Part shown: positions 1 to 7,499 of the stretch, one piece after another
Position numbering within the stretch: position 1 is the stretch's first letter
Layout: each line of letters starts with the position of its first letter
DNA from: Rhizobium sp. NXC24
GTDB lineage: Bacteria > Pseudomonadota > Alphaproteobacteria > Rhizobiales > Rhizobiaceae
Direction: 5' to 3'
DNA: 64,000 bases
NCBI RefSeq assembly: GCF_002944315.1
Contig: NZ_CP024311.1
Coordinates: 906,501-970,500 of the forward strand
The notes under the pieces: model-generated
What the model was told of the DNA's origin: nothing
The model's input: the letters and a program-made list of their open reading frames with translations, nothing else
Databases searched by the model: none
Position numbers and translations under genes: made by a program

Positions 1-26
1 GTTTTTCATGGTTGAACGCCCTGCCG

Positions 27-1076
27 TCAGAGAATGTTGACCCGCTTCAGCAGCCACCAGGCGAGTACCATCGAAGCGATGATGAGGGCCACGGCATATT
101 CCGTGCCGGCACCGCCGCCTGAAAACGGCAGATTTGACGTGTTCATGCCGAAAAAGCCGGTGACCAGCGTCGGCGGCAGCAGGAAGGCCGTCATGATCGA
201 CAGAATATAGAGATGGCGGTTGATCTCGGAGGAAAGCTTCGAGTCGATTTCTTCATGCAGCAGCCTGGCGCGCTCCTGCAGCGCGTAGACATCGTGATCG
301 ACCGCCTCCAGCCGGCCCGTCAATCGGCCGGCGACATCCTCGAACCCGAGCGGCATCTCTTCGTCGTCAGACGCTGCAGCGCGCCGCATCAGTGTCAAAA
401 CGGTGCGCAGATGCCGGTGCAGGCGCACAATCGTCCGGCGCACGGGCGCCAATCGCCGGCGTTCGTCCCGCGGCGCGTTCTCGTAGACGAAATCCTCGAT
501 GAGATTGAGCTCCTCGGTCATCTCGATAACAAGCGAGATGAGGGTGCGCTGGAACTCGACGACCAGCAGCTCGAATATATCGAGCGGCCGGGTGAATTTG
601 GCTGCGTTTTTTTCGATCAGCATGCGCGCCCGCTCAACACTGCGTAGCGGCTGCAGCCGGGTGGTGATGAGCATGCGGTCGGTCAGCACGAAATGCAGCC
701 AGCCGATGTCGCGCGTATCCTGATCGAATTCGCGCTGGAAATCGACCAGCGTGCCGAACAGCATCTGCTCGTCGACGGTGATGGTCGCATGCGTCTCATG
801 CGTCGTCAGCGCCACACGGGCAGGTTCGTTCAGACCTGGCGCATCCTCAAGAAAAGCGGGTACGCGGGCATCGACAAGGCTCAGATGCAGCCACAGGAAA
901 CCATCGTCCGCAAACAGCGTGGCGCGATCGGTATCATCGGACAGCCGCTCCGGCTTATTCGCGCCGGGACGCAGGCGATAGGCCCAGATGAGGCCAGGTA
1001 TCGTGGTGGCTGATGTGATCGTGTTCATGGCCGAGTTGTTCGCATCGTCAAGGGAGTTGCCATACTCATTGTTCAT
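27..1076 (-). CDS. CorA/ZntB-family divalent metal transporter
   Basis: A 349-residue inner-membrane metal ion channel or transporter of the CorA superfamily, closest in style to the ZntB branch. A large soluble N-terminal part with long helices (about residues 150-285) is followed by two C-terminal membrane segments. The signature GMN lies at residues 310-312, after the first of them, in the context GFFGMNTSNLP. Family members move Mg2+, Zn2+, Co2+ or Ni2+; the substrate cannot be read from the sequence. The start at 1076 has no good ribosome binding site, and an internal ATG at 1028 is possible. It is transcribed alone, away from the neighbouring parDE module. Confidence 0.85.
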   Translation of the reverse strand: MNNEYGNSLDDANNSAMNTITSATTIPGLIWAYRLRPGANKPERLSDDTDRATLFADDGFLWLHLSLVDARVPAFLEDAPGLNEPARVALTTHETHATITVDEQMLFGTLVDFQREFDQDTRDIGWLHFVLTDRMLITTRLQPLRSVERARMLIEKNAAKFTRPLDIFELLVVEFQRTLISLVIEMTEELNLIEDFVYENAPRDERRRLAPVRRTIVRLHRHLRTVLTLMRRAAASDDEEMPLGFEDVAGRLTGRLEAVDHDVYALQERARLLHEEIDSKLSSEINRHLYILSIMTAFLLPPTLVTGFFGMNTSNLPFSGGGAGTEYAVALIIASMVLAWWLLKRVNIL

Positions 1077-1188
1077 GACGATTGTTTATGCAAGTCCCGG
1101 CTATGGCGCGACAATCGCGCAGGAAGGCGGATATGCCGCAGGTGGGGCAAGGCCGATTGGAGGATCGCCAGTTAGTTTTCGACGTAAC

Positions 1189-1488
1189 TTAGGTCTCGGG
1201 AAACAAAATTGCTTCGAAATCCTGGGCGCCATTCAAGATATGCAGAATTTCTACGGCGTCTTCGCTGACATGATAGAAAACGAGATAGGCACCATGCGGG
1301 AAGCGGCGGACGCCTGTGTGTTCATAGCGCGGTACCAGCGGAAAGCGGTACGGCATGTCCGCTAGATGCCTACACCGCTTGACAAGCTCCATGATGAAGC
1401 TTGCCGCGCGTTGGGGATTATCCTGAGCAATGTAGTCGCCAATATGTTCAACATCGGCTTGAGCTCTGGCGGAGAAAACGACGATCAC
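1189..1488 (-). CDS. parE: ParE-type toxin of a toxin-antitoxin pair
   Basis: A 99-residue RelE/ParE superfamily protein. The features are the N-terminal strand-helix opening (VVFSARAQADVEHIGDYIA), the central RYEHTGVRRFPHGAYLVFYH segment and a C-terminal ILHILNG strand. Chromosomal ParE toxins generally poison DNA gyrase. The ATG at 1488 overlaps the stop codon of the upstream antitoxin gene by 4 bp, the normal antitoxin-first coupling. Whether it is active as a toxin cannot be judged from sequence; the reading frame is intact. Confidence 0.85.
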   Translation of the reverse strand: MIVVFSARAQADVEHIGDYIAQDNPQRAASFIMELVKRCRHLADMPYRFPLVPRYEHTGVRRFPHGAYLVFYHVSEDAVEILHILNGAQDFEAILFPET

Positions 1489-1754
1489 GAGCGGCGGTCT
1501 TTTGCCATATTTTCGTATTTTGCAGTCAGTCTGGCAGCAACCTCTTCAAGAGGCTCCACTCGCCCTGCTTTAACATCCGCAAGGCCTTGTGCAATCGCGG
1601 TATCGAGCGCAGCGAGGCGTTTTTCTCGCTCTTCGACCAAGCGAACGCCTTCGCGCAGGACTTCGCTGCGGGAGTTGTAACGTCCACTTGTTACGAGTTC
1701 ATCCACATAGCTTTCGAGCCGCTTGCCAAGATTTGCGCTGCTAGCCATGTTCAT
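1485..1754 (-). CDS. parD: ParD-type antitoxin
   Basis: An 89-residue ribbon-helix-helix antitoxin of the ParD/CC2985 family. The N-terminal half carries the RHH fold, with the typical SGRYNSRSEVLREGVRLVEE stretch. The C-terminal half is charged and would wrap around ParE. It is the first gene of the pair and overlaps parE by 4 bp. A purine-rich ribosome binding site (GGAAGAGGA) lies just upstream of the ATG. A 17-bp imperfect inverted repeat about 24 bp upstream could be its autoregulatory operator. The same arrangement occurs again at about 54.1-54.7 kb with a different pair. Confidence 0.85.
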   Translation of the reverse strand: MNMASSANLGKRLESYVDELVTSGRYNSRSEVLREGVRLVEEREKRLAALDTAIAQGLADVKAGRVEPLEEVAARLTAKYENMAKDRRS

Positions 1755-1777
1755 TCCTCTTCCAGCGTATAACCAAG

Positions 1778-1794
1778 GTGATAATTGTTAGCAC
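1778..1794. promoter_or_regulatory. candidate ParD operator (inverted repeat)
   Basis: The sequence GTGATAATTGTTAGCAC is an inverted repeat: arms GTGATAA and TTAGCAC are complementary except at one position. It lies 24 bp upstream of the parD start codon in AT-rich DNA. ParD-family proteins usually repress their own promoter by binding such palindromes. This role is inferred from position only. Confidence 0.4.
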
Positions 1795-1853
1795 AAATCA
1801 TTCAGGGAAGTGAATGCGGATTTGTCTCGATACATTGAGGTGCCTGCCCAAAA

Positions 1854-1875
1854 TTGACGTTTACGTAAAAATCAA
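1854..1875 (+). promoter_or_regulatory. 22-bp palindrome, candidate MerR-family (LiuR-like) operator and promoter
   Basis: A perfect 10-bp core, TTTACGTAAA (1860-1869), is flanked by TTGACG on the left and AATCAA on the right, giving a longer palindrome with four more matching outer pairs. TTGACG could be a -35 element, and CTATAA or TATAAA around 1880-1886 a -10, separated by a long spacer of about 20 bp. Long spacers occupied by a palindrome are typical of MerR-family activated promoters. From memory, LiuR-type regulators of acyl-CoA and branched-chain degradation genes recognise TTTACG/CGTAAA-rich palindromes. It lies about 75 bp upstream of the acyl-CoA dehydrogenase gene. Confidence 0.5.
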
Positions 1876-1950
1876 TTAGCTATAAACATCATGCGGCCGA
1901 TAGCTTGGGTGAGGTAGACTGTCGGCATCGTCATCACGGAGGAAGACACC

Positions 1951-3729
1951 ATGTACAAGGCGCCGGTCGAGGAAATCGCGTTTACGCTGAAGCATGTCGC
2001 TGGCATGGGGCAAGCGATGGAGGAGGGGCGCCTCGGCGATCTCAGCGGCGATGTCGTCGACGCCATTCTGACCGAGGCCGGCCGTTTTGCCGGGGACGTG
2101 ATGGAACCGCTGGCGGAGATCGGCGATAGGCAGGGCTCCAAACTCATCGATGGCAAGGTGGTGTTGCCCGATGGCTGGGAGAAGCTCTATCGCGACTGGA
2201 TTGCCGGCGGTTGGAACGGGTTGACGGCACCGGAGGAGTTCGGCGGCCAGGGCCTGCCGCATATGCTGAACGTTGCGGCGCTGGAAATGTGGAATTCCGC
2301 TTCCATGGCCTTTGGTCTCGCGCCGACGCTGACCATGGGTGCGGTCGAGGCGCTGATCGCTCACGGCAGCGAGGACCTTAAGCGCAAATATCTGGCAAAA
2401 CTCGTTTCGGGCGAATGGGCCGGCACGATGAATCTGACAGAGCCGCATGCCGGCTCCGATGTCGGGGCGCTGCGCACCCGCGCCGAACGCCGCGATGACG
2501 GCACCTATCGCCTATACGGCCAGAAGATTTTCATCACCTGGGGCGATCATGAGGCGGCGGAGAATATCGTCCATTTCGTGCTTGCGCGCCTTCCGGATGC
2601 GCCTGTAGGCACGCGCGGTATCTCCCTGTTCCTGGTGCCGAAATTCCTGGTCAACGATGACGGCTCGCTCGGTGCGCGCAACGATTATTTCGCCCATTCG
2701 CTGGAGCATAAACTCGGCATCCACGGCTCACCCACCTGCACGATGATCTATGGCGACGGCAAATACGGAACCGAGAAGGGGGCCGTTGCCTGGCTCGTCG
2801 GCGAAGAGAACAAGGGCCTCGCCTGCATGTTCACGATGATGAATAATGCGCGGCTCGCCGTCGGCATTCAGGGTGTGGCGATCGCCGAGGCCGCGACACA
2901 AAAAGCCATCGCTTACGCAAAAGAGCGCACGCAAGGGCGGGCTCCAGGTACGACAGCGACAGGCATGAGCCCGATCATCGAACATCCCGATATCGCCCGC
3001 ATGCTGCTGACGATGAAGGCGCTGACGCAGGGGTCGCGCGCCATCTGCTATGCCTGCGCCGAGGCGATCGACATGTCGCATCGCGATCCCAGCAGAGCAC
3101 GGCACTGGCAGGAGCGCGCCGCCCTGCTGACGCCGATCGCCAAATCCTTTTCCACCGATGCCGGCGTCGATGTCGCTTCGCTCGGCATCCAGGTGCATGG
3201 CGGTATGGGCTTTATCGAAGAGACGGGTGCGGCCCGCCTGCTGCGCGACGCCCGTATCGCGCCGATCTATGAAGGCACGAACGGCATCCAGGCGATCGAT
3301 CTCGTAACACGTAAGCTGACAATTACCAATGGTGATCATATGCGTGGCTTCACCCACGAACTACGCGAGGTTGCCGATACCGTTGCCAAATCCAATCTGG
3401 ACGGTTTCGGCGACACGGCGACACGGCTCTATGCCGCCATCACCGATCTCGAGGCGGCAAGCGAATGGCTTCTCGCGCGCCAGGCGGAGGGCCGTATCGC
3501 GGAGGCACTGGCGGGGGCCACACCCTATCAGCGGCTCTTCGGCCTTGTGCTGACAGGCTCCTATCTGGCCAAAGGTGCTCTGGCGGAAGCTACGGATGGC
3601 GAGGGGGAAAAGCGCATTGCTCTCTGCCGCTTCGCTGCGGAAAACATGCTGGCCGAAACCACCGCACTCACCGATCGCATCGTCGCCGGCGCTTCCAGCC
3701 TCGAAGCTGCGCGCATCGCTCTTGCTTAA
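1951..3729 (+). CDS. acyl-CoA dehydrogenase with extended C-terminal domain
   Basis: A 592-residue FAD-dependent acyl-CoA dehydrogenase of the long type, about 200 residues longer than the classical 380-residue enzymes and like the FadE/DmdC-type proteins annotated with an acyl-CoA dehydrogenase C-terminal domain. It introduces a trans double bond into an acyl-CoA in the first step of beta-oxidation. Visible landmarks are the substrate/FAD-loop segment MNLTEPHAGSDVGALRTRA, the QVHGGMGFIEETGAARLLRD segment and the catalytic-base region APIYEGTNGIQAIDL. A GGAGGA ribosome binding site precedes the ATG. It is followed 10 bp later by an enoyl-CoA hydratase gene, so the two form an acyl-CoA degradation operon. 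Chain length and branching preference are unknown. Confidence 0.92.
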   Translation: MYKAPVEEIAFTLKHVAGMGQAMEEGRLGDLSGDVVDAILTEAGRFAGDVMEPLAEIGDRQGSKLIDGKVVLPDGWEKLYRDWIAGGWNGLTAPEEFGGQGLPHMLNVAALEMWNSASMAFGLAPTLTMGAVEALIAHGSEDLKRKYLAKLVSGEWAGTMNLTEPHAGSDVGALRTRAERRDDGTYRLYGQKIFITWGDHEAAENIVHFVLARLPDAPVGTRGISLFLVPKFLVNDDGSLGARNDYFAHSLEHKLGIHGSPTCTMIYGDGKYGTEKGAVAWLVGEENKGLACMFTMMNNARLAVGIQGVAIAEAATQKAIAYAKERTQGRAPGTTATGMSPIIEHPDIARMLLTMKALTQGSRAICYACAEAIDMSHRDPSRARHWQERAALLTPIAKSFSTDAGVDVASLGIQVHGGMGFIEETGAARLLRDARIAPIYEGTNGIQAIDLVTRKLTITNGDHMRGFTHELREVADTVAKSNLDGFGDTATRLYAAITDLEAASEWLLARQAEGRIAEALAGATPYQRLFGLVLTGSYLAKGALAEATDGEGEKRIALCRFAAENMLAETTALTDRIVAGASSLEAARIALA

Positions 3730-3739
3730 GGACATACAC

Positions 3740-4492
3740 TTGACCGACCACATCCTGATCGAACGCCCTGAGACTGCCCCCCATGTGCAGGTGATCCGCT
3801 TCAACCGGCCGGAAAAGAAAAATGCCTTCACCCGCGCCATGTATCAGACGATGACCGACGCTTTGCGGGCAGCGGATGAGGCCTCGGATATCCGCGTCAC
3901 CGCCTTCCTTGGCAGCGAAGGCTGCTTTTCCGCCGGCAATGATCTTGCCGATTTCCTCGCCTTCGCCATGAGCGGCAGCATGGGCCGCGAGGTGCTGGAC
4001 TTCCTGGGCGTGCTGGCCACGGCGAAGAAGCCCGTCATCTCTGGTGTCGACGGCCTGGCGATCGGCATCGGCGCGACGATCCATCTCCATTGCGACCTGA
4101 CGATCGCCTCCGACCGCAGCCTGTTCAAGACGCCTTTCGTCGATCTCGCCCTTGTCCCCGAAGCCGCCTCCAGCCTGATTGCGCCGCGGGTCATGGGCCA
4201 TCAGCGCGCCTTCGCTCTGCTCGCCCTCGGCGAGGGCTTTTCCGCCCCGGAAGCAAAGGATGCCGGTCTGATCTGGAAGGTCACCACGCCGGAGGCATTG
4301 GAAGCCGAAACCCTGGCACTCGCCGCCAAACTTGCGGCCAAGCCACCCGAAGCACTGCGGATCGCGCGTGACCTGATACGCGGCTCGGCCGAAGACGTTC
4401 TCGCCCGCATCGACGAAGAGGCAAGGCACTTTGCGGCGCAGTTGAAGAGCGCGGAGGCTCGGGCGGCGTTTGAGGCGTTCATGAAGCGGTGA
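3740..4492 (+). CDS. enoyl-CoA hydratase/isomerase family protein
   Basis: A 250-residue crotonase-fold enzyme expected to hydrate the enoyl-CoA made by the dehydrogenase upstream. The start is a TTG at 3740, because translation from it gives the conserved opening MTDHILIERPE and the frame further upstream is occupied by the dehydrogenase gene. Crotonase landmarks are FNRPEKKNAF near the N terminus, the oxyanion-hole segments FSAGNDLADF and GLAIGIGATIHLHCD, and FVDLALVPEAASSLI containing the second acidic position. It could also be an isomerase of the same fold; the pairing with a dehydrogenase supports beta-oxidation. Confidence 0.88.
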   Translation: MTDHILIERPETAPHVQVIRFNRPEKKNAFTRAMYQTMTDALRAADEASDIRVTAFLGSEGCFSAGNDLADFLAFAMSGSMGREVLDFLGVLATAKKPVISGVDGLAIGIGATIHLHCDLTIASDRSLFKTPFVDLALVPEAASSLIAPRVMGHQRAFALLALGEGFSAPEAKDAGLIWKVTTPEALEAETLALAAKLAAKPPEALRIARDLIRGSAEDVLARIDEEARHFAAQLKSAEARAAFEAFMKR

Positions 4493-4506
4493 GAGATATT
4501 CTTTCT

Positions 4507-4560
4507 CTCACCCGCCCTCGCCCTTCGAGGGTCGCTGCGCTCCCGCCTCAGGGTGAGGGC
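4507..4560. repeat. RIME-like palindromic intergenic repeat, copy A
   Basis: A GC-rich dispersed element with internal symmetry. Its 43 bases at 4516-4558 occur again as an exact inverted copy at 4750-4792. The ends (CCTCGCCCTTCGAGGG and CTCCCGCCTCAGGGTGAGG) are themselves hairpin-forming. Related elements recur at 5174-5229, 5331-5380 and 45734-45784. The pattern matches the Rhizobium-specific intergenic mosaic elements (RIME) known from rhizobial genomes. Confidence 0.7.
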
Positions 4561-4749
4561 TGATCTGCTCGCTTAACCACGAGGCTGCTCCGATCGCATC
4601 TGTTTCTCATAGCGTCCCCCGAAAACCTTACCTGCTTTCGGCCGAGAACTGTGGATTTGACTATGACCTGCCTCTGTGTTGCAGAGGAACTCGCCGATCC
4701 AGAAGAGAAGCCATTTTCTGGCTTTGCCGCGACCATAGCACTCTCTCCG
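4561..4749. other. spacer between inverted repeats A and B
   Basis: About 190 bp lie between two exact inverted copies of a RIME-like repeat. I see no credible coding region, RNA gene or terminator in it. The arrangement, two inverted repeats around a short spacer, resembles a miniature inverted-repeat element, but no target duplication could be recognised. Confidence 0.4.
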
Positions 4750-4792
4750 CCTCACCCTGAGGCGGGAGCGCAGCGACCCTCGAAGGGCGAGG
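4750..4792. repeat. RIME-like palindromic repeat, copy B (inverted copy of A)
   Basis: These 43 bases are the exact reverse complement of 4516-4558. The copy ends 24 bp from the stop codon of the GIY-YIG gene, so it could also act as a downstream hairpin for that transcript. Confidence 0.75.
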
Positions 4793-4816
4793 TGGCCCGG
4801 AGAGTTGACGTTATCG

Positions 4817-5110
4817 CTATTTCGTTGCGGGTCCCCGTCGCGACAAGGCAGGTAAGGCTTCGTAATTCAAGGCAATCAAGGCTTCCTTCTTCCGGCGCGA
4901 CCAACCCTTGATCTGTCGTTCTCGCGCAATCGCATCGATGATCCGATCATAGACTTCATGAAACACCAATTCGACCGGCCGGCGTTTGGCGGTATAGCCA
5001 TCGTAGATGCCCGCATTGTGCTCCCATACCCGCGCTTCGATCTCCTGTTTGGTGAGACCGGTATAATAGGAGCCATCACTGCAGCGAAGGATGTAGACGG
5101 TAGCTTCCAT
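4817..5110 (-). CDS. GIY-YIG nuclease superfamily protein (YhbQ/UPF0213-like)
   Basis: A 97-residue single-domain GIY-YIG protein. The motif appears as VYILRCSDGSYYTGLT, with Y at the first position of the pair and YTG replacing YIG as is usual in this subfamily. An Arg (EARVWEHN) and a later Glu-containing segment (VELVFHEVYDR) follow. E. coli YhbQ-type proteins are small DNA nucleases of uncertain role. The gene stands alone, flanked within 25 bp downstream and about 65 bp upstream by RIME-like repeats, so it sits in a nest of palindromic elements. Confidence 0.85.
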   Translation of the reverse strand: MEATVYILRCSDGSYYTGLTKQEIEARVWEHNAGIYDGYTAKRRPVELVFHEVYDRIIDAIARERQIKGWSRRKKEALIALNYEALPALSRRGPATK

Positions 5111-5173
5111 GACGAGCTTTCAAGCAGGGATGAATTTCTCTACCATTAAGTGTACTGAATGATCAATTCTTTT

Positions 5174-5229
5174 CCCTCATCCGCCCTCGTGGTTCGAGGG
5201 TCGCTTCGCTCCCGCCTCACCATGAGGGC
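5174..5229. repeat. RIME-like palindromic repeat, copy C
   Basis: The segment runs from CCCTCATCCGCCCTCGTGG to CCTCACCATGAGGGC. It shares the core GAGGGTCGCT-CGCTCCCGCCTCA with copies A and B and has the same hairpin-forming ends. It lies upstream of the GIY-YIG gene. Confidence 0.65.
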
Positions 5230-5330
5230 TAATCTTTCCTGGCCTTCCAAAACTCGGCACAGAATCCCAAACTCGTTCCGATTTTGTCGAAGAAAGAGAA
5301 GGTTGAGATGAAGACTATGCGATCTCACTC

Positions 5331-5380
5331 CGCCCTCATGGTGAGGAGGCCCGCAGGGCGGTCTCGAACCACGAGGGTCG
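5331..5380. repeat. RIME-like palindromic repeat, copy D
   Basis: The segment runs from CGCCCTCATGGTGAGGAGG to GTCTCGAACCACGAGGG. It is a different mosaic arrangement of the same modules and closely matches the copy at 45734-45784. It lies just downstream of the RNA methyltransferase gene, in the 287-bp gap between that gene and the GIY-YIG gene; the rest of the gap holds nothing recognisable. Confidence 0.65.
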
Positions 5381-5397
5381 GCCCCAAGCTCGTGTCG

Positions 5398-6648
5398 TCA
5401 CTTCTCCAGCGCCGCCACCACTTCAACGTGTGAGCTCCACAGGAATTGGTCGATCGGCGTGACCCTTGTGATGCGGTAGCCGCTTTCGACCAGCAGGGCC
5501 AGATCGCGCGCGAGCGTCAGCGGGTTGCAGGAGACGGCGACGATTTTTTTGACGGCGGAGCGAGCCAGTTCCTTGCTCTGGAACTCCGCACCGGCGCGCG
5601 GCGGATCGAAGACGACGGCGTCGTAGGCTTTCAGTTCCTGCGCCATCAGCGGCCGGCGGAAAAGGTCGCGGCGTTCGATGGTTACGGGTTTCAGCCCCTG
5701 CGTGTTGCGCGCTGCGTAGTCGAGGGCAGCCAAAGGCTTGTCTTCGCCTTCGACGGCATGCACGCGGCCGATGCGCGCCAGACGCAGCGAGAATGTGCCG
5801 CTGCCGGCGAAGAGATCGGCGATGCGCTTCGCCTTGCCGACATGGGCAGCAACCAGCTCGGCCATAGCCTCTTCGGCCGGCTTTGTCGCCTGGGTGAAGG
5901 CGCCCGGCGGCGGCGAAACCTGCACGCCACCGAAATCGACCATCGGCTTCATCGGCTCAACCAGGATCTCGCCGTTCAGGGAGACGCGGGCGATACCGCG
6001 AAGGGCAAGCACGGTTTCGATGGCGCTGCGCCGCTGTTTGTCGGAGAGTTTCTTGACCTCATCGACAGCGATATCGAGGCCGGAGAGCGTCTCCAGGACG
6101 GAGATGCGAAATGCTTCCGCGCTGACAGCGAGAGCCGCGCCGACAGCCCTGATCGCCGGCAGTCGCGACATGATCCCGGCCGAGGCGATCGGACACTCCT
6201 GAACGGCGACGATATGGTGGCTTTCGGCCTGATTGAAGCCGATCAGCATGTCCTTCTCGGTCTTGCGTGCGGCAAAGACCACGCGCCGGCGCTCGCCCGG
6301 ATGGGCGGCGATGAGCTCGTCCACCTCTGGCGTCAGCCCTTTGGAGCGCAATGCATCGATCACGAGCTGGCGCTTGAAGGCGCGATAGGGCGCATCGGCA
6401 TAGTGCTGCAGCGTACAGCCGCCGCAGGTGCCATTGACGCCGTCGGGGCCGAAATGCCGACAGTGTGGCTCCTGCCGTTCGGGCGAGGCCGCCGCGATCG
6501 ACATCAACGTTCCATGGCTCTTCACCCGCGCGATGGCAACGGTCTCGCCGGGCAGCGTGAAGGGTACGTAGATCGGCCCGTCGGCGCCTTGCGCAATGCC
6601 GTCGCCCTGGGCGCCGAGCTTCTGGATGGTCACGGTTTCGGTGCTCAT
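5398..6648 (-). CDS. class I SAM-dependent RNA methyltransferase, RumA/RlmD-like
   Basis: A 416-residue (uracil-5-)-methyltransferase of the TrmA/RumA family that would methylate a uridine in rRNA or tRNA. An N-terminal TRAM-like RNA-binding domain (about residues 1-55) is followed by an iron-sulfur cysteine cluster region (CRHF...GTCGGCTLQH), a central domain, and the Rossmann methyltransferase domain. That domain has the SAM loop DLFAGSGTFSLRLA, FDPPRAGAE, and the nucleophile and base region AVSCNPLTLARDL. The ATG at 6648 overlaps the stop of the upstream tlyA gene by 4 bp, so two RNA-modifying enzymes are translationally coupled. The exact target uridine is not deducible. Confidence 0.9.
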   Translation of the reverse strand: MSTETVTIQKLGAQGDGIAQGADGPIYVPFTLPGETVAIARVKSHGTLMSIAAASPERQEPHCRHFGPDGVNGTCGGCTLQHYADAPYRAFKRQLVIDALRSKGLTPEVDELIAAHPGERRRVVFAARKTEKDMLIGFNQAESHHIVAVQECPIASAGIMSRLPAIRAVGAALAVSAEAFRISVLETLSGLDIAVDEVKKLSDKQRRSAIETVLALRGIARVSLNGEILVEPMKPMVDFGGVQVSPPPGAFTQATKPAEEAMAELVAAHVGKAKRIADLFAGSGTFSLRLARIGRVHAVEGEDKPLAALDYAARNTQGLKPVTIERRDLFRRPLMAQELKAYDAVVFDPPRAGAEFQSKELARSAVKKIVAVSCNPLTLARDLALLVESGYRITRVTPIDQFLWSSHVEVVAALEK

Positions 6649-7385
6649 GGCTTGATCCCTGCGAGAAGAAATTCCTGATTGCCGTCGCCACCCGCGATCG
6701 GCGAGGGGATGAGGCCGAGGCTACGCCAGCCCATGTCCTCGATGAGCCAGCGTTCCAGCTCCGCCGCAACCGTTGGCGCGGAGGAGGGGTCCTTCAACAG
6801 ACCGGCCTTGCCGATCGCCTCGCGTCCGGCCTCGAATTGCGGCTTCACCAGCAACGCGCAACGCGAGCCCGGCTCGGCAAGCCCGAGGGCCGGTGCCAGC
6901 GCCAGCTTCAGCGAGATGAAGGAAACGTCGGAGGCGATGAAGGTTACGGGCTCGCCAATGTCTTCGGCCGTCAGATAGCGGGCGTTCAGTCCCTCGATAT
7001 TGGTCACGCGCGGATCGGCTGATATGCGCGGATGCACCTGCCCATGGCCGACATCGATAGCGGTGACATGCGCCGCACCCCGCTGCAGCAGCACTTCGGT
7101 GAAACCGCCGGTCGAGGCGCCGACGTCGAGACAGTGCTGCCCCTTCGGATCGAGTTGGAAATGATCCAGCGCGGCCACCAGCTTCAGCGCGGCCCGCGAA
7201 ACGTAATCCTGAGCGGGATCGTCGATCGCGATCTCCGCATCTTCGGTAAACAATGCGCCCGGCTTGCTCACTACTTTGCCGTCAACCGTCACCGTGCCGC
7301 GCTGAATGGCGTCGCGCGCCCGCGAGCGGCTGGCGAAAAGCGAGAGGGAGACGAGAAGCTGGTCGAGGCGTTGCGGTTCGGACAT
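6645..7385 (-). CDS. tlyA: TlyA family RNA methyltransferase
   Basis: A 246-residue TlyA/hemolysin-A-type 2'-O-methyltransferase for ribosomal RNA. An N-terminal S4 RNA-binding domain (RLDQLLVSLSLFASRSRARD onward, about residues 4-65) precedes an FtsJ-like methyltransferase domain with the SAM motif CLDVGASTGGFTEVLL and the later segment FIASDVSFISLKLAL. I chose the ATG at 7385 because it gives the standard MSEPQRLDQLL start of the S4 domain; the open frame continues upstream but without family similarity. It is divergent from the DUF4424 gene and coupled to the RumA-like gene downstream. In rhizobia it often lies near dxs, as here (about 5 kb away). Confidence 0.9.
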   Translation of the reverse strand: MSEPQRLDQLLVSLSLFASRSRARDAIQRGTVTVDGKVVSKPGALFTEDAEIAIDDPAQDYVSRAALKLVAALDHFQLDPKGQHCLDVGASTGGFTEVLLQRGAAHVTAIDVGHGQVHPRISADPRVTNIEGLNARYLTAEDIGEPVTFIASDVSFISLKLALAPALGLAEPGSRCALLVKPQFEAGREAIGKAGLLKDPSSAPTVAAELERWLIEDMGWRSLGLIPSPIAGGDGNQEFLLAGIKP

Positions 7386-7499
7386 GGGCTGTCCATGCCG
7401 GGCAATGGTCTGCGTTGCAAGCGTTTTGTGTTGATGGCGGCCAATGTCGGCGTTGACGCTATGCGGTATCTCGCCATAATCGCCGCAAACCGGCAGTAG

